Of a stretch of DNA of 5,166 bases, positions 1 through 5,166 are shown piece after piece (position 1 is the stretch's first letter; every line of letters begins with the position of its first letter). The DNA comes from JAYPHU01 sp038127535. Lineage in GTDB: Bacteria > Pseudomonadota > Alphaproteobacteria > Rhodospirillales > UBA2165. Location of the stretch: assembly GCA_038127535.1 (NCBI GenBank), contig JAYPHU010000072.1:1-5166 (forward strand), written 5' to 3'. The notes below the pieces were generated by a model. It did no database searches. It saw nothing but the letters and a program-made list of their open reading frames with translations, and was not told where the DNA came from. The position numbers and the translations under genes are program-made.

Positions 1-1563
1 GCGCGGCGTGCCAAGATCGTTGTCGCCAATCATGCGCTGGTGATGATCCAAGCGGCGTTGGGCGGGGACGATCCGCACCGGCCAACCCGCTATGTGTTTG
101 ACGAAGGCCATCATCTGTTCGAGGCGGCGGACAGCGCCTTTTCTGCCCATTTGACGGGCGGCGAGGCCGCCGAACTCCGGCGCTGGATCTTGGGTGCGGA
201 AGGCCGGCGCACTTCGCGGGCCCGCGGGCTCAAGTCCCGTCTGGATGAACTGATCGCCGATGACGAAAAAGTCAAGGAGGATTTGGACGAAATCCTTTCC
301 GCCGCCCGGCTGCTGCCGGGCCAAGGCTGGAACTCGCGCTTGGCCGACGGCGCGCCCCATGGGGCGGTGGAAACTTTCCTGGCCGGTGTGCGCCGGCAGG
401 TCTATGCGCGGGACGCCAATGCCCAATCGCCTTACGGACTGGAGACCGACGCGCGGCCGATGATCGACGGGCTGGAAGACGTGGCGGTCGAGCTCAACGC
501 CACATTGACCCGGCTGTTGAAACCGGCGGCCAGCCTGATCAAGTCGCTGCTGAAACGCCTGGAAGATGAGGCGGAGGATTTGGACAGCTCCACCCGCCAG
601 CGGATTGAGGCCGTCGCCCGCAGTCTTGAGCGGCGGATCAGCATGAATGTGGGGGCCTGGCGGCTGATGCTGGAAAGTCTGCCTCAACCCCAACCGGAGG
701 AGTTCGTCGACTTTTTCGAGGTGGACCGGATCGACGGCCGGGATTTCGATATCGGCATGCACCGGCACTGGTTGGACCCTACCCGTCCCTTCGCCGAACA
801 GATGATTGACGCGGCGCAAGGCATCATGGTGACCTCCGCCACGCTTCGGGACGGCACCGGCGACAATGACGCCGATTGGCGGGCGGCGGAAACCCGCACG
901 GGTTTTCAGCACCTGCCGGGCGATCCGATCCGGCGGAATCTCCCCTCCCCCTTCGATTACCAAAACCAGACCAAGGTCTTTGTCGTGACTGACATCGACA
1001 AGAACAACCTGGATCAGTTGGGCGCGGCGTACCGGGAATTGATGCTGGCGTCCAACGGCGGGGCGCTGGGCCTATTCACATCAATCGCCCGGCTGCGCGG
1101 GGTCTATGGCCGGCTGATAGATCATCCGGACTTCACCGAGATGATGCTGCTGGCCCAGCACGTTGACCCGCTGGACACAGGCACTCTGGTGGACATCTTC
1201 CGCGCCGAGAAACACGCGTGTCTAATGGGCACAGATGCAGTGCGCGACGGCGTCGATGTGCCCGGCGAGTCGCTCCGGCTCATCGTCTTTGACCGGGTGC
1301 CCTGGCCCCGGCCGACGATCCTAAACAAAGCCCGGAAGAGAGCGTTCGAGGGTAAAAACTATGATGATCTGCTGACCCGGCTGAAACTAAAGCAGGCCTA
1401 TGGGCGGCTGGTGCGCCGCGCCGATGACCGGGGGGTATTCGTCATGCTGGATAAGGCCATGCCGTCGCGGCTGGCCGGCGCTTTCCCAGACGGTGTCGAG
1501 GTGCAGCGCTTGGGCCTCGCCGATGTTATCCGGGAGACAACCGAATTTCTGGCCCAATCGTAG
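1..1563 (+). CDS. ATP-dependent DNA helicase, DinG/Rad3 (XPD) family, 3' part
   Basis: This is the C-terminal 520 codons of a superfamily 2 DNA helicase; the reading frame is open from base 1, so the start and Walker A lie off the left edge. Family members unwind DNA using ATP in repair and in resolving replication obstacles, in the cytoplasm. Visible in order (fragment numbering): VVANHAL (7-13), the segment usually just before motif II; the DEAH-type box DEGH (34-37); a helical insertion (about 50-240); VTSATL (277-282), motif III; a LFTS segment, motif IV; DGVDVPG (416-422), motif V; and QAYGRLVRR (465-473), the arginine-finger motif VI. These are in family order, so the visible part looks intact. 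The four cysteines of the Fe-S domain normally precede ANHAL, so their presence cannot be judged. Motif V has DAVRDGVD rather than the SFWEGVD familiar from enterobacterial DinG. DinG is the closest named relative, but the symbol is not assigned because the N-terminus is missing. The next gene follows 50 bases downstream on the same strand. Confidence 0.93.
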   Translation, partial: ARRAKIVVANHALVMIQAALGGDDPHRPTRYVFDEGHHLFEAADSAFSAHLTGGEAAELRRWILGAEGRRTSRARGLKSRLDELIADDEKVKEDLDEILSAARLLPGQGWNSRLADGAPHGAVETFLAGVRRQVYARDANAQSPYGLETDARPMIDGLEDVAVELNATLTRLLKPAASLIKSLLKRLEDEAEDLDSSTRQRIEAVARSLERRISMNVGAWRLMLESLPQPQPEEFVDFFEVDRIDGRDFDIGMHRHWLDPTRPFAEQMIDAAQGIMVTSATLRDGTGDNDADWRAAETRTGFQHLPGDPIRRNLPSPFDYQNQTKVFVVTDIDKNNLDQLGAAYRELMLASNGGALGLFTSIARLRGVYGRLIDHPDFTEMMLLAQHVDPLDTGTLVDIFRAEKHACLMGTDAVRDGVDVPGESLRLIVFDRVPWPRPTILNKARKRAFEGKNYDDLLTRLKLKQAYGRLVRRADDRGVFVMLDKAMPSRLAGAFPDGVEVQRLGLADVIRETTEFLAQS

Positions 1564-1603
1564 AGAATCGAATATACAGAGGCCGTTAATTTGAGACGTC
1601 TTT

Positions 1604-1607
1604 AGGT
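1604..1607 (+). promoter_or_regulatory. Weak ribosome binding site of the radical SAM gene
   Basis: AGGT, in the context TTTAGGTAAG, ends six bases before the ATG at 1614, a normal Shine-Dalgarno distance. It is a partial match only. It supports ATG 1614 as the start, which also places the first beta strand of the B12 domain (KICLIRPS) right at the N-terminus, as is usual for the family. The rest of the 50-base gap (1564-1613) shows no hairpin terminator, so read-through from the helicase is possible. Confidence 0.45.
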
Positions 1608-1613
1608 AAGTTA

Positions 1614-3143
1614 ATGGTCAAACCCGTCAAAATCTGTCTGATCCGCCCCTCTATCGTTGTTCCGGCGAACAATCAGACGACCATGTTTACCCCGCCGTTG
1701 GGCCTCGCCTACCTGGCCGGAGCCTTGCGCCATGCGGGCCACGATGTGCAGGTGATCGATGCGGTGGGTGAATCCTTGGATACACGGCACCCAGCCGACT
1801 ATGACTGCTATCTCTACGGATTGTCTCCTAAGCAAACGATTGAGCGCATCCGCAAGGATGCTGAAATCATCGGCGTCGCCTTTGGCTTTTCCTTCGAATG
1901 GCCAACCTGTCGCGATCTGGTCAACGACATCCGCAAGGAGTTTCCGGAGACCTTGCTGATTGGCGGCGGCGAACACGTGACCGCCATGTCGGAGCAAACC
2001 CTGAGTGATACGCAGCTTGATCTGATCGTCTTGGGCGAAGGCGAAGAGACGGCGGTGGAAATCGCCAACGCTATCGGCGACGACACGCTCGACCTCGCCA
2101 AGATTGACGGCATCGCCTATCTGGACGGCGACAAAAACATGATCACCAATCCGCGCCGCCCGAGAAAGCGGGAGCTGGACGAGATCGCCTGGCCCGCGTG
2201 GGAACTGATGCCCATCGAAAATTATCTGGAGCGAGGCTACGGCTTTGGCGTGAACCGGGGACGGTCCATGCCGATGATGGCTAGCCGCGGCTGCCCCTAT
2301 CAGTGCACCTTCTGCTCCAACCCGACAATGTGGACGACCCGCTGGATTGCCCGTGACCCGGATTTTCTGTTGGATGAAATGCAGCACTATATCGATGTCT
2401 ACAAAGCCGATAACTTTGACTTCTACGATCTAACCGCCATCGTCAAAAAATCCTGGATCGTGGATTTCTGCTACAAGATCGAAGAACGGGGGATGAAGTT
2501 CACTTGGCAGCTCCCGAGCGGCACGCGGACCGAAGCCATCGACGCCGAGGTGGCGCAATTATTGTACAGATCAGGTTGCCGCAATATGTCATACTCGCCG
2601 GAAAGCGGATCGCCGACGGTTCTGGAGCGGATTAAAAAGAAAATCCATACCGACGCCATCGTCGAGTCGATCTTCGCGGCCACCCAAAACAAAATGAATA
2701 TCAAGTGCAATATCATCTTCGGGTTCCCCGGTGAGACACTGAAAGAAGTATTCGAATCCTACCGCTTCATCCTGCGTATGGCCTGGGCGGGAGCGTACGA
2801 CTTAAGCGTCTGGGCCTTTTCACCCTATCCGGGCTCGGAGCTATTCCGGGAAATTTCGGCGGCGAAGGGCCTGATTATGGACGACGACTATTACAACAGC
2901 CTCCGCTCCTATGCCGATACGACATCAACGGTTTCTTACAGTGAGAACTTTTCCGACAAGCAGCTCAAGTTTCTCAGAAAGACGGGTGTGGTGATGTTTT
3001 ATTTCACCCAATGGCTGCGCCGCCCCTACCGGCCCTTCAAGATCGTCTGGAACCTGCTTCATGGCCGGCAGGAATCCCGGGCCGAGCTGGGGCTCTACAA
3101 CGTTCTCCGGCGCAACAGGCTGTCGAGCGAAACGCCGAACTAG
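1614..3143 (+). CDS. B12-binding domain radical SAM enzyme, substrate unknown
   Basis: Complete 509-residue protein with the two-domain layout of class B cobalamin-dependent radical SAM enzymes. These use S-adenosylmethionine, a 4Fe-4S cluster and cobalamin, typically to methylate or rearrange unactivated carbons. Residues 5-165 look like a Rossmann-type B12-binding domain: KICLIRPS, TPPLGLAYLAGALRHAGH, LLIGGGEHVTA and LGEGEET are characteristic. No DXHXXG cobalamin-ligand motif is visible, as is common in this class. The radical SAM domain starts near 218, with cluster cysteines C227, C231 and C234 in a CX3CX2C pattern (GCPYQCTFC). SPESGS (328-333), IIFGFPGET (367-375) and FSPYPGSELF (402-411) are typical later barrel segments. 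The tail (about 450-500) is basic and aromatic (FYFTQWLRRPYRPF), which could allow membrane contact; that is inference. Automated annotation of such proteins as BchE-like cyclases is common, but nothing here shows that activity. Its stop lies six bases from the stop of the convergent membrane protein gene. GC is visibly lower than in the helicase. Confidence 0.93.
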   Translation: MVKPVKICLIRPSIVVPANNQTTMFTPPLGLAYLAGALRHAGHDVQVIDAVGESLDTRHPADYDCYLYGLSPKQTIERIRKDAEIIGVAFGFSFEWPTCRDLVNDIRKEFPETLLIGGGEHVTAMSEQTLSDTQLDLIVLGEGEETAVEIANAIGDDTLDLAKIDGIAYLDGDKNMITNPRRPRKRELDEIAWPAWELMPIENYLERGYGFGVNRGRSMPMMASRGCPYQCTFCSNPTMWTTRWIARDPDFLLDEMQHYIDVYKADNFDFYDLTAIVKKSWIVDFCYKIEERGMKFTWQLPSGTRTEAIDAEVAQLLYRSGCRNMSYSPESGSPTVLERIKKKIHTDAIVESIFAATQNKMNIKCNIIFGFPGETLKEVFESYRFILRMAWAGAYDLSVWAFSPYPGSELFREISAAKGLIMDDDYYNSLRSYADTTSTVSYSENFSDKQLKFLRKTGVVMFYFTQWLRRPYRPFKIVWNLLHGRQESRAELGLYNVLRRNRLSSETPN

Positions 3144-3149
3144 TCGTCT

Positions 3150-5015
3150 TTACCAAGGGTGATCGTCAGGCTTGGGCCAAGACCTCACCACTGTCCAGCC
3201 GCTCTGTGACCTTTTCAGCAAGTGCGACTCCCTAGGATTTAAGTCCAGTCCCAGCGCCCCAGTGGTTGCCGGTGCACTGGAATGCACAAGCAAAAGATCG
3301 TTTTCCGTGATCGGCGCCAAATACTCCCTCACGATTTTAAGGCTTTGCCGATGATGTGCAGCCAGCCAAGGAACGCCATACTGATCCAAATGAAATCGGG
3401 TAATAAGGGCGGACTCGCCGGTGCCTTTGGGGTCCAGGACGAATATCCTGGATTGATCCGACACTTTCCCGAGCAAACTTATTGCAACATTTGTGAAGTG
3501 AGGTTTCGGCGGCTCCAGATCAAACCGGAGCTTAGGCGCAAGTACGATCGGCAGAATAAGCGCCAGAACGATGGAGCCGGCTTTAACCTTCGGATGGACG
3601 GAAATGCCGTTTCGGCGGTGATGCAAAAGCCACATCGCCCCGATCACGATAAACGTGACCGCTACCATGCCCGCATGGGTGTTGTAGCGCCAAAAGGACA
3701 CCACAGCCAAAGCGGTGGGGCGAGCGAAATGGGCTACATAGGTCAGCAGCAGGAAGCTGTTATATCCGAGGAAAACCAGCGCCACCAATATGGCGATCCG
3801 ATCGAAGGACGTCCGCAACCGCAAATACGCCCGGCCCCCAAGAACCACGGCGAGCAGCATGGGCGCGAAGTAGGCGATTTTCTTAAACGCGACTACGCCC
3901 ATCTGCTTCAGGATCAGCGGAATTTCCCGGAGATTCCAGGTATCAAACGGGTTGAATTTAGCCTCACCGCCGGGAAGGTTCGCTAACTCGGCGGACACAT
4001 GGAAGCGCCAAAAGAGGTAGACGATCAACGGCAAAATCACGATGACCGGCAATTGTTTGAGATACCGGCCAACCGGAATGTCCGGGTCGCGTAGGGCGAT
4101 CAGACCGATGCTGACCAGAAGGATCAGCGCAAAGACCAAATTAGGCTGTCGCAGATTGATCAAAAGCGCCAGAAGGAGCCCCAACTGCCAAGCCCTGGAC
4201 CAATCGGAAACCTCATCCCGCCGCGCCAAAGCCTCGAGATAGAAATAAGTGATCAGCAAGGATGCGCCGACGACAACTGCGGTGCTGACATCCGAATAGG
4301 AGGTCAAGATAATCTTCTGGATGAAAGTCGGATTAAAAATCGTCGCACATAGAAACACGGCGGCCGCAAATCCCCAGGTGATGGACGGGACAACCGCCGT
4401 CCCGATAACCCGCTGGCCGGCTCGAAGCATAAAGCTTGTAAACGTCAGCAGCAAAAGAACATTCATAACGCCGCCGATACTGGGCAGCAGCTCTCCATAA
4501 ATCTGCGCGGATAAATACGACAGGATCGGCCAGGCGTACGGATAGGCGGACAGCATATGGGGTCCGTTATACGGCTGCGCGGCGTTGGGAAAGCCGTCAA
4601 AGGCGATCAGGTAGTTGGGCGCCGGCAGCCAATGAGAAAACTCATCCCATTGGGAGGGATCCATCGCCCCGGCGATCAGGACCAGCGGCAACGCCAAAAC
4701 CACGATCTTCCATGATCCGGGAACAAATAGTGGCTGACCTGATTTGAGGGAACGGTAGATCCCGTATAAACCGAGAAGTCCTAAGATAATCGTCAGAACG
4801 AAAAATGGTGACCGTAACAAAACACCGGCCACCGTAAAAATGGTTATCACAGCAGCCCACCCGAACAGCACGTTGATCTCAACCTGGCGGTCTTTGCCGG
4901 TCATCAGGGACCCAATACCCGCTAACAGAATCCACAGAATCACGCCAATAACAATCGGCATGGCCTGGGACGGGCGGACAAAAATCAACTCGATATAGTG
5001 GGACAGAAAATCCAT
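3150..5015 (-). CDS. Polytopic membrane protein, candidate GT-C-type glycosyltransferase
   Basis: A 621-residue protein with roughly 12-14 hydrophobic segments by eye (near 16-36, 47-67, 70-88, 103-118, 180-197, 208-226, 244-260, 276-308, 321-337, 380-397, 407-427, 448-465, 479-494), then a soluble tail of about 125 residues. The loop after the fourth segment carries WDEFSHW (123-129). Paired acidic residues in an early outer loop are the catalytic signature of GT-C enzymes, which transfer sugars from polyprenyl-phosphate carriers outside the cytoplasmic membrane. YSDVSTA (240-246), INLRQPNL (286-293) and SFWRYNTH (440-447) fit the same pattern from memory of related families. The sugar and acceptor are unknown; a flippase or polymerase-like envelope protein is the alternative. 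ATG 5015 is chosen because the frame extended to GTG 5072 would start inside the groL terminator stem. No clear Shine-Dalgarno precedes 5015; ATG 4961 (residue 19) is a second possibility. The gene lies downstream of groL on the same strand but is separated from it by a strong terminator, so it probably has its own promoter. Confidence 0.72.
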   Translation of the reverse strand: MDFLSHYIELIFVRPSQAMPIVIGVILWILLAGIGSLMTGKDRQVEINVLFGWAAVITIFTVAGVLLRSPFFVLTIILGLLGLYGIYRSLKSGQPLFVPGSWKIVVLALPLVLIAGAMDPSQWDEFSHWLPAPNYLIAFDGFPNAAQPYNGPHMLSAYPYAWPILSYLSAQIYGELLPSIGGVMNVLLLLTFTSFMLRAGQRVIGTAVVPSITWGFAAAVFLCATIFNPTFIQKIILTSYSDVSTAVVVGASLLITYFYLEALARRDEVSDWSRAWQLGLLLALLINLRQPNLVFALILLVSIGLIALRDPDIPVGRYLKQLPVIVILPLIVYLFWRFHVSAELANLPGGEAKFNPFDTWNLREIPLILKQMGVVAFKKIAYFAPMLLAVVLGGRAYLRLRTSFDRIAILVALVFLGYNSFLLLTYVAHFARPTALAVVSFWRYNTHAGMVAVTFIVIGAMWLLHHRRNGISVHPKVKAGSIVLALILPIVLAPKLRFDLEPPKPHFTNVAISLLGKVSDQSRIFVLDPKGTGESALITRFHLDQYGVPWLAAHHRQSLKIVREYLAPITENDLLLVHSSAPATTGALGLDLNPRESHLLKRSQSGWTVVRSWPKPDDHPW

Positions 5016-5049
5016 AGCCGCAGAGTATGACGGGAAATAGTTACAACAG

Positions 5050-5092
5050 AATAAATAAGGAAATGGCCGCACTCGGGAGTGCGGCCATTCCT
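5050..5092 (-). terminator. Rho-independent terminator of groL
   Basis: The arms AATGGCCGCACTC (5062-5074) and GAGTGCGGCCATT (5077-5089) are perfect inverted complements around GG, giving a 12-13 bp GC-rich stem with a tiny loop. Three more pairs (5058-5060 with 5090-5092) form if A5061 bulges. Read on the minus strand the stem is followed by TCCTTATTTATT, a T-rich tract; the plus-strand side (CTAACCGTCT) has none. It therefore terminates minus-strand transcription about 20 bases after the groL stop. Confidence 0.87.
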
Positions 5093-5112
5093 AACCGTCT
5101 GGGCCTGCGGAC

Positions 5113-5166
5113 TTACATCATGCCGCCCATGCCGCCCATGTCCGGCGGCATGGCCGGGGCAGCCGG
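5113..5166 (-). CDS. groL: Chaperonin GroEL (Hsp60), C-terminal end only
   Basis: Only the last 17 codons and the TAA stop are inside the window; the gene continues past the right edge. The translated tail is PAAPAMPPDMGGMGGMM, the proline/alanine linker and Gly-Gly-Met repeat end characteristic of GroEL. That flexible tail lies at the floor of the folding chamber in the 14-subunit cytoplasmic chaperonin that, with GroES, refolds proteins using ATP. The ending with a final MM and the preceding PAAPAMPPD fit alphaproteobacterial forms. A strong terminator follows about 20 bases after the stop, as expected at the end of a highly expressed groES-groEL operon. The promoter and any heat-shock control elements are outside the window. 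Identification rests on the tail alone, which is distinctive but short. Confidence 0.9.
   Translation of the reverse strand, partial: PAAPAMPPDMGGMGGMM

Noticed and set aside
1573..1578. TATACA as a -10 element for the radical SAM gene
   Set aside because: No matching -35 hexamer sits 16-18 bases upstream, and a single A/T-rich hexamer is weak evidence.
1611..2387. A 258-codon open frame on the minus strand inside the radical SAM gene
   Set aside because: It lies wholly antisense to a gene with clear conserved motifs, its translation is rich in His, Arg and Gln with no recognisable motif, and long antisense frames are common in GC-rich coding DNA.
1614..3143. Assignment as BchE (Mg-protoporphyrin ester cyclase), HpnP or HpnJ
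   Set aside because: The shared features are only those of the whole B12 radical SAM class, and no bacteriochlorophyll or hopanoid genes are nearby in the window.
3153..3181. CCAAG/CTTGG repeats and the near-palindrome CTTGGGCCAAG at the convergent junction, as a possible terminator
   Set aside because: Stems are only five pairs, one with a 13-base loop and one with an impossible one-base loop, with no T-tract on either strand; they are also within the membrane protein's coding end.
3282..3986. A 234-codon open frame on the plus strand across the membrane protein gene
   Set aside because: Its translation is hydrophilic and low in recognisable structure (many Gln, Arg and His), while the opposite strand encodes regular hydrophobic segments over the same bases.
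3150..5015. Assignment as ArnT or an O-antigen ligase/polymerase
   Set aside because: The acidic loop motif occurs after four hydrophobic segments instead of one, and no lipid A or O-antigen genes lie alongside, so only the broad GT-C candidate call is supported.
5116..5139. Short tandem repeat GCCGCCCAT
   Set aside because: It is the Gly-Gly-Met codon repeat of the GroEL tail, not a separate repeat element.

Overview
The window looks like ordinary alphaproteobacterial chromosome. The evidence is a chaperonin ending in the GGM-rich GroEL tail, a Rad3/DinG-type helicase with motif variants I associate with alphaproteobacteria (recalled, not searched), and moderate to high GC. No tRNA, rRNA, CRISPR array, insertion sequence or integration site is visible. 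The genus cannot be fixed from this sequence; a Rhodospirillales-like organism is a guess.

Layout from left to right: (1) bases 1-1563, plus strand, the C-terminal 520 codons of a DinG/XPD-family superfamily 2 DNA helicase whose 5' part lies off the left edge. (2) A 50-base gap with a weak ribosome binding site, then 1614-3143, plus strand, a complete 509-residue B12-binding-domain radical SAM enzyme of unassigned substrate. (3) Six bases later, on the opposite strand, the tail-to-tail gene 3150-5015, a 621-residue polytopic membrane protein. It carries an acidic WDEFSHW loop motif and a soluble C-terminal domain, which suggests a GT-C-fold glycosyltransferase. (4) A 97-base gap holding a strong rho-independent terminator, and at 5113-5166, minus strand, the last 17 codons of groL.

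The helicase and groL are housekeeping genes and act independently of each other. The two middle genes are the accessory part. In lines counted by hand they have clearly lower GC (about 43-55%) than the helicase (about 65-78%). The radical SAM enzyme is a cobalamin-dependent type (commonly methylation or rearrangement of unactivated carbons), and the membrane protein resembles enzymes that move sugars from lipid carriers outside the cytoplasmic membrane. A shared role in modifying an envelope lipid or glycan is conceivable. It is only an inference, because the genes converge and are not an operon.

I do not see convincing evidence of a new multi-gene system here. The most useful leads are the uncharacterised radical SAM enzyme, the candidate glycosyltransferase, the very tight convergent junction with no terminator, and a start-site correction where an extended reading frame runs into the groL terminator.
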